A program made the translations under genes and the position numbers. The notes below the pieces were generated by a model. The model did no database searches. It was not told where the DNA came from and saw nothing but the letters and a program-made list of their open reading frames with translations. Of a stretch of DNA of 64,000 bases, positions 21,962 through 34,755 are shown piece by piece; position 1 is the stretch's first letter, and each line of letters starts with the position of its first letter. This stretch comes from Adiantum capillus-veneris (lineage: Eukaryota; Streptophyta; Polypodiopsida; Polypodiales; Pteridaceae): contig CM043965.1 of NCBI GenBank assembly GCA_014529385.2, positions 10,486,912 to 10,550,911 on the forward strand, in the 5' to 3' direction.

Positions 21962-23617
21962 ATGACATCGTGGCCACAGAAAAGTCCTGGTGACCGCAAG
22001 GTTGTCATACGCAGGTTCATTCTGTCCACCATCTTTTTTGCTTTCATATTCATAGCTCTGCAGGCCCTTTATTTCGCCAAAGACAAGGCATCGTGCGCAG
22101 AAGCTGGTGGTGCCTGCTTTGTGCCACATTTGAAAGGGCATACTTCCAACAAAAATCAAGGTCTTGTGCGTGTCAGCGATGGTGCTCATGGCTTGGGGCA
22201 CGGCTTTCCTCCCCTCAGTACAGGCTACATCTCAGAGGGACTTAAGCCGCGCTATAATTTCAAGTCCTATGAAGAATACGTTAATCTCCAGCTGCGGAAA
22301 ACTCTCAATCCCAAACTCAGAAGTCTTTGGACGTCCAAGGACTGGAGAAGAAAGGTGGACGTTTTCTCGTCTGTATTCCAGAATTTGATGAATGAGGGCC
22401 TCCTCAAGCCCAGTGATAAGGTTCTGTGTATTGCTGCCAGAGTTGGCCAAGAGGTCCTAGCACTGAAGGAAATTGGAGTAGTTAATGCCATTGGTGTTGA
22501 TCTTGTTCCTTCTCCCCCTCTTGTTGTCAAGGGAGATATGCACAGATTGCCATTTAAGGAAAACAGTTTTGATTTTGAGTTCTCTAATGCATTTGATCAT
22601 GCTTTATTCCCTGCCTTGTTCGCCTCCGAGGTGGAGAGAACTTTGAAACCGGGAGGGATTCTAGTCCTCCACCTTGCTCTGAAACAACGACCAGACAAGT
22701 ACTCTGCTAATGAATTGAGTAAGGTTGACCCTATCTTGTACCTCTTCAAGAATTTTGAGGTGGTGCTTTCGAAAGATGTTGATGCTTTTGGTTTAGACTT
22801 GGAGGTTGTTCTCAGAAAGCCGTCAACTCAGGTAATAGACAATATTGAAGCAGGCAGATGCCCATCCTCGGGGTCTAAGAGTCAAATTTTAGCAAGGGCA
22901 GAGCCTCTAATCATGGAAGAACCACTCAAGCCATGGATAACACTGAAGCAGAATGCTGAGAATATCAAGTACTTGCCAAGCTTGATGGACATAAGCAAAT
23001 TCCATGGCTTTGTCTACATTGATGTTGGTGCAAGAAGTTACGGCTCTAGTGTTGGCAGCTGGTTTGTGAAGAAGTACCCTAAACAGAATCAGAAGTTTTC
23101 TATCTATGCCGTGGAAGCAGATGATGCTTTCGCCGCTGATTATTCAAGGCGAAAGAATGTAAAGCTTCTACCTTTTGCTGCCTGGGTGAGGAATGAGAGC
23201 TTGGTATTTGGGGCCAATCCAGAAAACAGGGCAGCAGAAGGGGATATTGGCATGGGCAGAATTCAAAGTAGGTCTGCCATAGACAACTCAAACAGTATGC
23301 TGAGCTTGCCATCTGTCAGCAAGTTTAAGAATGTGCAGGGCTTTGATTTTTCTGAATGGCTTATAAAGACTGTTTCTGTGGATGATTTTGTGGTACTTAA
23401 ATTGGATATTGAGGGTACAGAGTTCGATCTGTTGCCAAGAATGCTGGAAACAGGTGCAATTTGCCTTGTTGACGAGCTTTTCTTGGAGTGTCACTACAAC
23501 AGGTGGCAGAGAACAAGTTCTCTTAGAACCTCAAAGTTTACAAGGACTTATAGTGAGTGCGTGTCTCTCTTTCAAGCTTTGCGAAACAGTGGAGTGCTGG
23601 TTCATCAGTGGTGGTAA
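21962..23617 (+). CDS. Membrane-anchored SAM-methyltransferase-like protein
   Basis: 551 codons, single exon, intact. Residues 1-18 are basic and 19-39 form one membrane helix, giving a type II anchor with most of the protein probably in the Golgi/ER lumen. Residues about 150-260 resemble a class I methyltransferase: VLCIAARVGQEV (154-165) in the motif I place, an acidic VDL at 179-181, DMHRLPF (192-198) and LKPGG (228-232). The glycine-rich motif I is altered to AARVGQ, so SAM binding is uncertain. The C-terminal half has FVYIDVGA (about 350) and LKLDIEGTEFD (about 478-488), as in FkbM-like/DUF7870 domains of a plant family. Substrate unknown. It is the only convincing intact host gene here. 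The first ATG fits the anchor. Confidence 0.9.
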   Translation: MTSWPQKSPGDRKVVIRRFILSTIFFAFIFIALQALYFAKDKASCAEAGGACFVPHLKGHTSNKNQGLVRVSDGAHGLGHGFPPLSTGYISEGLKPRYNFKSYEEYVNLQLRKTLNPKLRSLWTSKDWRRKVDVFSSVFQNLMNEGLLKPSDKVLCIAARVGQEVLALKEIGVVNAIGVDLVPSPPLVVKGDMHRLPFKENSFDFEFSNAFDHALFPALFASEVERTLKPGGILVLHLALKQRPDKYSANELSKVDPILYLFKNFEVVLSKDVDAFGLDLEVVLRKPSTQVIDNIEAGRCPSSGSKSQILARAEPLIMEEPLKPWITLKQNAENIKYLPSLMDISKFHGFVYIDVGARSYGSSVGSWFVKKYPKQNQKFSIYAVEADDAFAADYSRRKNVKLLPFAAWVRNESLVFGANPENRAAEGDIGMGRIQSRSAIDNSNSMLSLPSVSKFKNVQGFDFSEWLIKTVSVDDFVVLKLDIEGTEFDLLPRMLETGAICLVDELFLECHYNRWQRTSSLRTSKFTRTYSECVSLFQALRNSGVLVHQWW

Positions 23618-23787
23618 AATGTGTTGGGGTTGTCTCAGCAAGGTTTCTTTGGATTGTTTTAGCAGCTGCAAGTAGGCAGTGTTTTTTTTAAAATTCTTGT
23701 CTGTTACAACAGAATGCATGTAATGCTGAACTGGGATGCCTTGATGGCACTTATTTTGACATCACAAGCTCTTGGTTTGTCGTTGTG

Positions 23788-23974
23788 CTAGCTGGATAAT
23801 TTTTGATCATTCTCCGTCAATTGGGGTGAGTTGGGGTGAGAGCGAATTCTATGCATCTTTATTGCAGTTAAAAGTGAATCATGAAATAACAATTGGCTCC
23901 TAGCTCGATAATTTTTTATCACTCTGCGTCAATTGGGGTGAGAGCGCAATTTATGCTCATCTTTATTGCAGTTG
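23788..23974. repeat. Two-copy tandem repeat, about 112 bp unit
   Basis: Units begin at 23788 and 23900 with ctagctggataat and ctagctcgataat, and share tcaattggggtgag and ctttattgcagtt. They lie in the 3' flank of the methyltransferase-like gene. A second short duplication (tctaaaatctctgttg) follows at about 24095-24180. Confidence 0.85.
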
Positions 23975-24329
23975 TAAAGGATTGGCTGTGGGTTCGTTGT
24001 TCATTATTGGCGGATTTAGTTTATTCTCTTCACAATTTGAGGGTTTTCTACCGGGAATTTGCTCAAGGGATAAGCTCTACTTCATTTCTTTGGAAATCTA
24101 AAATCTCTGTTGTAAGTTTGTGACACTTAAGCTTGAACATGATCTAAAATCTCTGTTGTGAATTTGTTACATGTTAGCTTGAACACGCAGCTTTGGCATA
24201 AGAGGTGCAGCTCAAAGTTGTTGGGCCCCTCGGCTCCACTGTTTCTGTCAAACCAGCGATTGCAAAAAATCTGGGGTTTAGTGGGCTAAGATTGCAAGAT
24301 CTCGGCTGGTAAAGTATTACAAGTGTAAG

Positions 24330-24937
24330 TGGGAAAGCTCTATGCTCTTGACACCACATGTGAAAGATTGCCTTACTCTAGATGCAATCATCTCGATCAC
24401 CTCTACTTTCACCTTGAGGGCATGAACTGCCCTTGAGAGAATTCACTAGGTGATGGGTAGGCACGGTGCGTTGTAGGTCACCTGGCGGGAGTAGGAGGGG
24501 AATGCTAGCACACCACATGAGGGCCAAAGGAAGGTGAAGGCAGGGAGGTGTTGCAAGCAAGTTTAAGGGAATCTTCTAAGGCATCATGTGAAAAATGCAT
24601 TTTATTTTTAAGTGCGCCAAATGTGTATTACGAATCTTTCACAGATTTCGCTTATTTCCTTTGCATGGTAAGTGTGAATGGGACATTTGCATGGATGCCT
24701 TGTGGGAGGAGGCTTTCAATGTAGGTGGTTGCCTTTTTGTCGCAATTAGTGAGACTCTTCCGGAGGCGATGGTGTTGCACAGAAAAGCTCAAATTTAATG
24801 CGAATCAGGAAGATCAGTGAGAACATTTTTTGTGCTTTGTAAATAAACCTCCCTTAATGTGGTGCCATTTCCCTTCATCTTACAAGATGCAATAGTAAAT
24901 GATTTCATCCTGAAGAGGCTCTTGGTTTTATTTTCAA
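24330..24937. repeat. Repeat R1 copy A, left part
   Basis: It aligns with R1 copy B at 40602-42114 and then 46771-46902, for example gggaa-gctctatgctcttgac and ttgcatggtaagtgtg. It keeps uninterrupted sequence at the sites where copy B carries the MITE (24603-24611) and Helitron B (24804/24805). No coding capacity that I can support; family unknown. Confidence 0.85.
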
Positions 24938-24966
24938 CTAGCTCGCGCAACCCGCCTACCGGTGGG
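24938..24966 (-). other. Helitron A 3' terminus (hairpin + CTAG)
   Basis: On + the order is CTAG, nine bases, then cccgcc-tacc-ggtggg, a six-pair stem with one G-T pair. On - this is the hairpin followed by CTAG, where rolling-circle transposition ends. Helitron B has a diverged copy at 42115. Confidence 0.85.
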
Positions 24967-25140
24967 ATTCGCTCGCTCTTACCACCTCACTATGTGTGTA
25001 TTTGTGTGTGTATTTTTATACATCTCTCCATGACGCACACACGATCGACACTATCCGTCTTTGGTCCCTTTAGACTACTCTTGCTACATTTAACCTTTTT
25101 GCATCCTTCTCTTCTTCTTCCTCCTTTTGCACACACACAT

Positions 25141-25148
<8 letters not shown>

Positions 25149-25181
<33 letters not shown>
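25149..25181. repeat. (GA)n microsatellite
   Basis: Sixteen GA units inside Helitron A near its 3' end. A similar run lies near the 3' end of Helitron B (42245-42287), in the same relative place. Confidence 0.9.
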
Positions 25182-25184
<3 letters not shown>

Positions 25185-26371
25185 CATAAAAGCACATCGG
25201 TAAAGAGACAATTCAAACGAAATAAATAAATCAGTTCACATATTGCAAAAAAAGCTCAGGAATATATCTATATAGCACTCTTAGTTGTGCTATTTCAATA
25301 GGATCAAGATATTGATCTGGAGCTCTATACACTTCTCTTGAATCTATTTTTTGAACCCCAGCTCAAGTAAATCTTGTAATAGCGAATCAACGCAAGATCT
25401 TGCTTTAAGAGCATGAGCCTAAGATTGGGAAAAGAAATAGGAATTAAACAACCCGATGTAAATCGTGTTTAACTCTTCATTTACATATGACCCCCAAGCA
25501 ATGTAGTTTTTCTCGATCACTTCCCATGCCCATTGTCATCCCATTCAACTGGTAACAAATTTTGTTCAAAGACATCAACAATAATATTTTTTACACTTAA
25601 AAAAATATTCACTATTTTGTGGGCCGTTTAATTGGTTGCAAGAAAAGAGGGCAACATTAGTACTCAAAGCCTAAAATTATTGAGTGAGAGAGAGAGAGAG
25701 AGAGGGGGGGGGGGGGGGGGGGGGTGCGGGGGAAAGAGAAAGAGAGAGAGAGAGATGATAAAGTGGCCACTTGTTAAAAGTGCACTTAAACACTTCAAAA
25801 AAGTATAAGCGCAATACGAACACTTCAATTACTAATTGTCATGTCAAAATAGAGCTACATTGCCAAAAAGTGTCAAGAGATCCATTAGATCAAAGTCTTT
25901 ACAACAACCTCAATGTTTTTGTTTACAACGACTCATATTTTACTCTATAATTGGATGGCTGAGGATCACTCCAATATATCCCATAGATAAACTTCACAAT
26001 TCATTTCAAAACTTCAAACCTCTCATATGAAATATAAGATTTATGATTGTGATATATCTTTCGCAACTGAATATCACTACCACAAACATTGATATAATAA
26101 TTATCAACCATATGTAGTTCTTGTAGGACTCTGATCAATTTTATCTCGCTCAATATTTGTGACACTTTGCATAGTGAAATGCTTAAGCGTCCACAATTTC
26201 CATACCATCCATTTGCATATGAATACGCCTAATGATGCCACCAATACCATGTACCATTTCCTTGACAAATGTACTCTTTCTTAACTTTCGAATAAATAAG
26301 CATCTTTATATGTATTGAGAGAATAGCCCATACATCATGACCCATGTTAACCTACATTAGCAATTAGCAAA

Positions 26372-26425
<54 letters not shown>

Positions 26426-28183
26426 ACCTATGTAGTAGATAAAAACCCACTTCAATAAGTCAACAGTAAGTAAAAAAATATGGTTTCTAGAATGCGTAGA
26501 CAATGGATCAAAGTGTTTGATCATCTAGAGAAGTTAAGCCTACGACACACTCTACTTGGAACTCTCAAGATCCAAGGTCCAACACGTCGAACACTACGAC
26601 TAAGGCGTCAAGGTGAGTCACCCAAAGAATAGATTCTAAACATCCATTCATTTACTCCATAGGGACTGTATGAAAAATTGCAATTGAGAGGCCGTTGCAT
26701 ACCTAACACTAGTACAATGATTCGCATATCATCTATATCAAACTCTATGTGATAATAACTTACAACACTTCTAAAATATCGTGCTTCATATAATGCCAAG
26801 ACAGAATGTCTGCAATAATATTGAAGCATGCAATGAAGATAACAACCAACCATTCATACATAAAAAGTAACAACACATTTTGCGTCATATGGATTCAAGT
26901 TCAAGCTATACGCACCGAAAGATCTCAAAATCCTCGATAATACAAACAATATTCTCAGCATGTGTAGGACCCCTCCACAATGGAGGATCTAGAAAAAAAT
27001 GTCACACGTGTAAATATACAAAATAAAGACCACAAAGTTCTCATTTATGATAAAAGTAAGTATCAAAGATAAGGTTTTATATACCTCTAATATAAGAAGG
27101 TACATCATTGAGGGTGTACGAAACCATGATGTATTGTGCCATTCTTTATCTGCTCTAACAACGGAGATTTAGAAGTTTTAAGACGAAGAGAGATGGAATA
27201 GAATTAAGAAGACTTTGACGATTATACCGTAGAGAATCGTGCCCTTCTTTCTTTTGTTTAAGTGAAGGATTTAAGCAAAAGCAATTCAAAAGACTTTAAA
27301 ATTTCATAACTTCACAAAGATGCTTTGAATATTTTGAATGTAGCAGAGACAATACAAACGAGTTATTCAAAGTGTAGCCTTCGAGAGACCACATTAGGGA
27401 TTCCATAAGTCCAAGGACCTATGTTGTATACATTTTGCAAGATTAGGGGGGGGGGGGGGGGGGGGTGTGTGTTTCAACTTGAGTAAATATCCTCAATCGA
27501 TATGGTGGAGTGCGGTCTCTAGCAACCCGCATTGACTGGCCTCTCGTCACTCTCAAACCAAATATTAACTTGAAATTGACGATGCTCGTGCTCTGAAGAA
27601 AAGGCAACATGGCAGTATCCAAGAACTTCCATAGACATATCTCTATCTAAGTATATCATTTCATAAACCCTACGATCATAAATCCTCAATGGAAGTGATC
27701 TCTACAAAGGTATCCATGAATTATGTAGAGCGAGAAAAGCTTAAAACTACCAATATACCATATAAAAACTCTTACAATATAATATCAGTTGTATCAAATA
27801 AGACTCACCAAAAACATAGCAGGAACTCTTCCCCTCCATTGTGGTGGATCTTTAACAAAGTAAGTCAATGTATAAGCCAATCTTCTCAAGAAAATAATAG
27901 GTCAAGTTAATACACTAATCTAAAAAAGAAGATAAATAACTCAAATGAAATCAGTGATGTGACCCACTACATAGGATGCACCGCGTCAAGGATCCATTTG
28001 TGGCCAATACTTTGATCAAAGAGATATGAATAAAATTTAACATCAAGTGTGTCTGACTTTAAGTGAGAGCCACAACAATTTGAACTTATTGTCATGAGTT
28101 CGCTAGTTGTAATACTTCCTTGAATACAATGTTTGGAGTGTAGTAACACTCCGCTTGAGTGTTTTCAGTATAGGCAACAATCC
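25182..28183. other. Helitron A 3' interior, non-coding
   Basis: About 3 kb of AT-rich, stop-dense sequence between the helicase part and the 3' end. It contains a GA run (25683-25704), a poly-G run of about 20 (25704-25724), more GA (25739-25755), (CT)n at 26374-26421 and a second poly-G run (27446-27465). I recognise no gene. Confidence 0.6.
26374..26421. repeat. (CT)n microsatellite
   Basis: About 24 CT units inside Helitron A. Confidence 0.95.
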
Positions 28184-31100
28184 TCATAGCATCTGCACTT
28201 CGCACACGTGACATTGCAACATATAACTGTGAGAGAAGATCAATGATGCAAGATATACCCCGAGAATTCCTAGTGTTTGCCCTTGTGCTTTGTCGATAGT
28301 CATTTCAAAAGCAAGCCTGATTGGAAACTGACAACGCTTCATTTGAAATGGAAGCCCCTCATGGTTTCCAATAATAAAGTCAATCCTTGGAATAAAAACT
28401 CTCTCTCCAATATTCGATCCTGTAACTATCTCTGCCTCAATTACCTTATGATGAAATTGTTTGCATATCAATCTGGTTCCATTACATAATCCACATCTCC
28501 ATCATAGGAGCATTTTCTTTCAAGACTAAAGCATGAGGTGGAAAACCACCACCAAGAGTAAGGATATTCAAATATTTAATTGTGTACAAATGTGTGTTTT
28601 CCTCTGACATACAAATTGAATCTACACTCAGATACTCTTTGCAAACTCCATGTATTCTTTGCAATGCATAGTCATTGATTAAATCCACCTCTTTATTCCG
28701 CGGAGCAAGTATTGCTCGATCTCTAAAAAAACTTGCGTGATCTTGCATATGACACAAATCTCCGTATATAAAGATTAGAAGATCTGTCAAACTATTTCTT
28801 GGAAGCATATGTGTGAAGGTATTTTGACTCTATCTAAACCTCCTCCATCATCCATATCTCCATTGCCAATATCAAGCACCCAACGCGAAAAACTTTGTTG
28901 AAGCAAATTTGAACCACAATCAAGTATACGCATATTTCTGGTAAGTCTCAATATCTTTGTATATTTTCATATGTGAGAATGGCACAACGAAGCATTTACA
29001 ATGTCTGTACCACTATCTTTTGGTACAACTGGTACAACAGGTAGTATTTGACGAAAGTCGCCTCCAAACAAAATGACTTTTCCACCAAACAAAGTATCTC
29101 GCTGCATAATATCTCTTAAAGTTCTATCCACTGCTTCAAATGCATAGCGATGTGTCATGGGAGCTTCATCTCATATAAGTAAAGGTGCATTCCTTAGAAG
29201 TTCTGCAAGTTGACTATTTACCTTTATATTGCAAGTTGCTTCAGAGTGAAGCTCCAAAGGTATCTTAAACCTAGAATGAGCAGTTGTTTTGTTACTCAAG
29301 AGCAAAGCTGCAATACCTGAGGATGCACATGAAGAGCAACTCTACAACTTCCTTGCACTTGTGAAAAAAGTGCATTATATATGTAAGTTTTTTCTGAGCC
29401 ACAGGACCGTCTAAGAAAAATACCTTCCCTGAATGTGTGTCAATAGCTTGCAGCACTTGGTGGCAAGCATCTGGCTGATCCTCATTTAAGGAAGTCTCCA
29501 TACGATCTGCTCTATTATGATGCTCATCAACATTGAACATTGTTTCTTCAGCCATAACATCATTTTCACTTAAGGAAACCATTGTTGACTCTATTGCAGG
29601 CAACATAGTAATCCAAGTTGTTGCAAAAAATCATTCTATATGAAGCAAAGCTTCATTTTTTGCCACATCAAATCGTACACTTGCATCTGAAATACGCATC
29701 CTTAGGGCATAAACATAGTCCTCACAAAATTTGGTACAAAACCTGTCCCAAAGAGCAACCGGATGAAGTGGCTCACAAAAGACTAATATGATTGCAAACA
29801 ATTGTCTCAACTGCATTCCATTTTGAAAAAAAGATGCCTCTTGGAGGCAAAGTGACCATTCTTCATCATCTTGCAATAATCCTCTAGCTATACATGCCTC
29901 CTTGTATGTATCATAAATGTGACCATCATACATCCGCAAGTCTTCAAAAGATTTACATCCCTTGCAAATATTGAGTAGCATTCGTAGGTAATAAACCTCA
30001 CCAGCAGTAGGGACAATATTATACATTCTTCCAATTGAAACACCATGTTGTCATGGAGACCATGCTTTTCGACTTTTATTCCATACCCAACCATTTGGAA
30101 AGTCAGTATATGTGAAGCTATTTGATTTTGGATAGTTTTGATTTGCAAAAAACCTATCTGTCAAGGCAGTTTGCAATGGAAGGTGTACTTGCAATCGTTG
30201 AATAGCTAGCCTTTCACTATGCATGTCAAAGCTAAATATTCTCCACATAGCCTCAGATGCAGAAACATAATGGGCATTGAGATAACTCTTGATCTCATCA
30301 ATAGCTCCTTCACAATCTTGAAGAACAAAAGTGGCTCAATCATGTCCCTTGTAGACATACTTATAAAGATATTTAACGGCAGTGACAGTTGAGTATATCT
30401 CTATATTAATATGGGCTTTGTATCTTAGTGATAAGAGAGAGCTGTAAGAAACAATACAACGATTATCTAAATTGTAATTTTTAGACGGAACAAACCTTCG
30501 ATGATCTCGTCTCATATACACAGAATATCCACTTTCATGTACATTCGTAGACGTAGAAAATGTTTGTGGAAACTTAAATCTACACTTTCCATCAACCATA
30601 CATGGAGAACTTGGGTTCAAAGGACCATATGGCCCATGACATTACAATGACTCACTACATCAAATAATTCTTTAAACACATTCTTGTCAGAGAGCTCTGC
30701 ACAAACCAACTTGTCATAGTGGAATATATCTATGGGCTTACATTCGGATGCAAGTATCAACAATATATGAGCATGAGGAAGACCTCTCGTTTGAAACTCA
30801 ATCACTGAGACATGTCTAATCACCATCCAAAAAATACGGATTGCTTGATAAGTAAATGCATCATATCTTGGAACTTCTGATAAAACACACGTGTAGTCAC
30901 ATCACGACGATCGACATCACTTTGTCCAGGTAGTAATGCATCATCTATTTCCTTCCATCGTGGATTACATGTGAATGTGATGAAGAGATCCGATTTACCC
31001 CTACTACGAACAATTGCTATTGCATCTTGAAATAGTTGGCACATATATATCTTGGACCTCCAACAAGAGGCGAAGGCAAAACAATTCTATGGCCAACATT

Positions 31101-32500
31101 TTGACCTTCAGCCCTCTCTAAGCCATCTCTAGCCTCAATCATGTCAACCAATCCTTGGTACACTTCACCACAGAGTGTTTTTTTGGTTATTTTGCATCCA
31201 CAATAGCCATGACTCCTCTATAGTACTATAAGCATCCATGACATATTGTTGTAGTAGCCTACCCCCTCAAAGAAGACACTCCATTGTATCATCTCTTATT
31301 TGTAAGCGAAAGACATAATATTGCTTTTGACTCAAATTTTTTCCATCGTTAGTCTGTAAATAAAGATGCCACCCATCCTCTCCACTTGGAAATAATAAAA
31401 CATACAATACGGACATGGAAGCTTGATGCATGCTAGAGATTCTTTTCAAGCCCCCCGAAAATTCAGTACAATGTTGCGATAGCCAATATTTCTATCATCC
31501 CCTTGTCCTGGCACAATTGCAGCAACTTTAGAACCCCCTTGGAGCAAGATATTGCCAACCATCACAACGATGCTCCGCAATAACGATCCTCATATTGGGT
31601 ACAATAGCATCTCCAGACAAAGAAGCAACAAATCGTAGAGCATTTGCATAGGGATTTACTCTATGCATCATCAGTTGTAAACTCTTTAGAATACTACGAT
31701 CTACATTTGAAACATGATACAATTTGTTGCTCAACTCATGTTTGGTATCGAAAAAATATAATTGTGCAAAGCGTGGAACTTCATTCTGTCCTTCAGCTGG
31801 CGCTAAAGAACCACTGCTATGATAAACAAAGCTATGAACCTTAAAAGTGTATACACCTATCCCACCATAATTAATAGTCTCATCGATATGGGCACCAAGA
31901 GACACAAATGCCAATATGTTATTATATCCCCGAATGTTTTGTAAGAATTGTCTACTTCTTGTTGTTGTTGAGCTCATCAAATCTTTCAATTCATTTGGTG
32001 GCTCTTTCAAAGGAAGTAATCGAACTCTTCCATTAGAGCAACAATATTTACCATCAAATATTTGGATAGTCTTTCCTTCATCCTTCCAAGCCTTTGCTCC
32101 ACATTTGGAGCAAACAAAATCTAAGATTCCTAAGTTGTGCAACACACACTTTTTGGATAGAATAGGTGCCATAGACTTGTGATGTAAAAGGAGAGAAGTT
32201 GGATATTCAAGCGGATGGACAAACAATGCTTTTCTACTTTAGAATAGTTTCCCTCTTCAAGGATAACAATAGGCTCTACAGTCTGTTGATTACATCGCAT
32301 TGCTATGTTCATTGTTGTCCCAACATCCATGGCTTTAGAGTTTCCTTCATGTACATCATGCATGCTCTACCTTTCATTGCACTCTAATAAAGTTCCAATG
32401 GTACTTTGTAGTGAATGCCTTGTTCTCTCTCGTGCTATTTGGCATCTCGCCTTTCGCGATTCATCGCATAGTCGGCTACGTCGTGCATGACCATGTGATA
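28184..32500 (-). pseudogene. Helitron Rep/helicase (RepHel), decayed
   Basis: Read down from 32500. The Helitron-like N-terminal domain has DFVCSKCGAKAW, KYCCSNGRVRLLPL and FLQNIRGYNN (32226-31528). The Rep domain has DLFITFTCNPRW (about 30980), the HUH motif in GLPHAHILL (about 30760-30790) and NPSSPCMVDGKCRFKFPQ (about 30620). The helicase part has FFLDGP with a ruined Walker A (29430-29400), FGGKVILFGGDFRQILPVV (about 29060-29100) and AFEMTIDKAQGQTLG near 28290. RepHel normally nicks, unwinds and rejoins DNA for rolling-circle transposition. Many stops and frameshifts break it into about nine pieces. Confidence 0.9.
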
Positions 32501-32949
32501 ATATACGTGGTCCAGATACCATCTATGAAATCACGTGCAAATAGATCTCATATAAGGTACTTGCTATATTTTGATCAATCAGTAAAAGGACATTCTTATG
32601 CATAATAAAAAATCAATATAAACTGAAACATCAAATTATATCCTCTAAACTGAATACATTTGACACATTGATAGTCACTCAATAAAAAAGTACAGTTTGA
32701 TGAAGATACAACATAGCATTACATTTCTTCCATTAGTAGGATTAGGTCATTGAGAAACTTGACACTGCTTTGGTCAAACTAATCTAGTTAAAGCACTTAA
32801 TTTATTCTAGGTAGCTTGGATATCTGAAAGTCTTGAACCTTGAACCTTTGTCAAAGCACCTAGCTTGTTGACGATACTTCTCAATCCTGGCATGATTTGT
32901 CATAGAGTATTGTCTTGAATTCGTCCTTTTGATTCGCATTGACTCCTTG

Positions 32950-33120
32950 AAGTCTCTTTTCAAAGATTCTCAATAGATGCCAATATCATCTTTTGAGAAT
33001 CCTCAACTTTAGAAAGTTTCTCTCTCAAGTATGCCTCACTCTCTAATCTCTGGAAGTTTGTTGCTTTTGTCTCTTCTTGGAATTTCCACAGTATCCCACT
33101 TTCAATCTCCAATGCAGACC
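32950..33120 (-). pseudogene. Coiled-coil frame, downstream half (after element)
   Basis: On - the frame reads ALEIESGILWKFQEETKAT and continues with Glu/Lys/Leu-rich coiled-coil-like sequence to a TGA near 32965. It is the continuation of the frame at 34467-34650, split by the element at 33121-34466. It lies upstream of RepHel within Helitron A. Family not recognised. Confidence 0.55.
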
Positions 33121-34466
33121 TTAACACTAGGTTGGTAATGAGACACTTTTATGTCCTGGGACACTTTTATGTCCTGTTAAGTGACCATTTTCCTTGAGTT
33201 ATGTCAAGAGTTTCAAAATAGATTTTGAGGTTCTATCTATCTAGAAAGTTGTCTCATGAGCTGAAAAAAACTCGACATTTTTTGGAATATCAATTCCATC
33301 TTTAACCTTGTCCTTGCACAACATTTCACAACCTAAATTGTGTGAAAAAACGGGTCCTGTTTTTGCCTTTTTTCATCTTTTTGCAACTATACCACTCTAG
33401 AATTCATTTTTGTGAGGTCTATAATGCTAGAGAACTATCTTTAGTAGTCCTCAACATATCGTCATGCTTCTAGGAAGAAATAAATATTAAAGTTGTAGGT
33501 TATGACCAAATTACAAAAATTGTCAAATCCTGTTTTTTAGCCAATTTTAGCTCTTCTATGATTTTTTTGGTGGATTTCATGATATCCAAATGCATTTTTT
33601 ATTTTGTATGTCGCATATTGTAACATAAAGCTAATATTCCTTAAGTTTTGGGGCACCTAATACCCTATTTTGCATAGTACACAACGATGGTTGATTTTTT
33701 CAATTATAGAAGAAAACGAAACATTCTAGTATATCAAGTATAGCTTTTTCAATATTGTTAGTTTCTTGTGACAACTACATGCATTTTGTAGGTAGTAACC
33801 ATATCTAGTCATAAGTATCAAATTTGGCTAGATATTGAATAGTTTCTATGGGATTCTACAACTCATAATGTTGAACCCAGTTTTTTCATGTTTGCTGTAT
33901 TTAGCACTTCATCTTTGTCCCCAAGATTCCCCTTGGTAAGAAATGTATTATTCTTTTGACATGCTCCATGGCTCCTTATGAACATAAAGGACAATAGGGA
34001 ACTATGAAAACATGCATATATTATTTGTATTGAGCGTGGCTATAGAAACTTTGATGATAGGTTTGCAGAATGGTAAAAATTCAACTTTTTTGTACCTATT
34101 TATTTTGGCAAAACAAAAAATAGTGAGTGAGAAGCAATCATATGTTCTGATCACCAACCCATTGAAGTTAACTAGGGAATTTATATCAAGTCCTACAAAA
34201 ATCCCTAATCTTATTTTTATGCAACAAAACTTAAGAAATGACTGTTTTAATGAAAATGCACTGGTCCATCAACTTTGGAGGCTTGGTGTGACCAAAAGAT
34301 GAGAAATTTTACAAGTTTCTTATTTTTTCCATGTGTAGTAGGCCTTGAACTATAACCTCATGAAAGGATTTTACAAAATGAGTGGATCTATCTTGATTTT
34401 GGAGGTTTTTTTCAAAACCCTGAAAGGACACTTTTAAGTCCTGTTAGGTTACCAACCTAGTGTTAA
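33121..34466. mobile_element. TTAA-flanked TIR element, 1.34 kb
   Basis: Ends are perfect inverted copies of TTAACACTAGGTTGGTAA (33121-33138 and 34449-34466). The outermost TTAA on each side is best read as the target duplication, leaving a 14-bp terminal repeat starting CACTAGG. Subterminal copies of acacttttatgtcctg occur at both ends. There is no transposase. Removing the element and one TTAA joins two coiled-coil coding halves in frame. TTAA duplication is typical of piggyBac-type transposons, while CACTA-like ends suggest CMC elements, which make 3-bp duplications. The class is therefore open. Confidence 0.8.
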
Positions 34467-34755
34467 AGTTTCAACCACATCACAGACATTAGTTTGCATT
34501 GTCTCCATCCTATTGCAGGAGGCTTTGATCTCTAGCAGGGTTTCAATAATGTGCTTTTTAGAATCCCTGTCGACATTTTGAGCTGCTCTCTTTGCCGCAC
34601 GCACATTGCAAATAGGAAGAGATGACAATATCTCCTCTTCATTAGCGGATGCACTATTCCTCCAACATTTTGAGCTGCTCTCTTTGCTGCACGCACATTG
34701 CGAATAGGGAGAGATGAAAATATCTCCTCTTCAGCCGGCTGATACACTTGCAACT
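34467..34755 (-). pseudogene. Coiled-coil frame, upstream half, with tandem exon duplication
   Basis: On - the frame carries EEEILSSLPICNVRAAKRA and then a charged, Leu-rich stretch up to VVETL, where the TTAA element begins. A roughly 96-bp unit is duplicated in tandem (34574-34643 and 34670-34735), both encoding SSLPI-NVRAAKRAAQN, but the first unit is out of register with the second. Just upstream (about 34760-34870, -) is a hydrophobic, membrane-helix-like frame. Unknown family; probably captured host gene sequence inside Helitron A. Confidence 0.5.

Noticed and set aside
33121-34466. Ordinary CACTA (CMC) element with 3-bp duplication
   Set aside because: The 3 bases outside the CACTA ends are taa and tta, not a direct duplicate, whereas TTAA is exactly duplicated and restores a frame.
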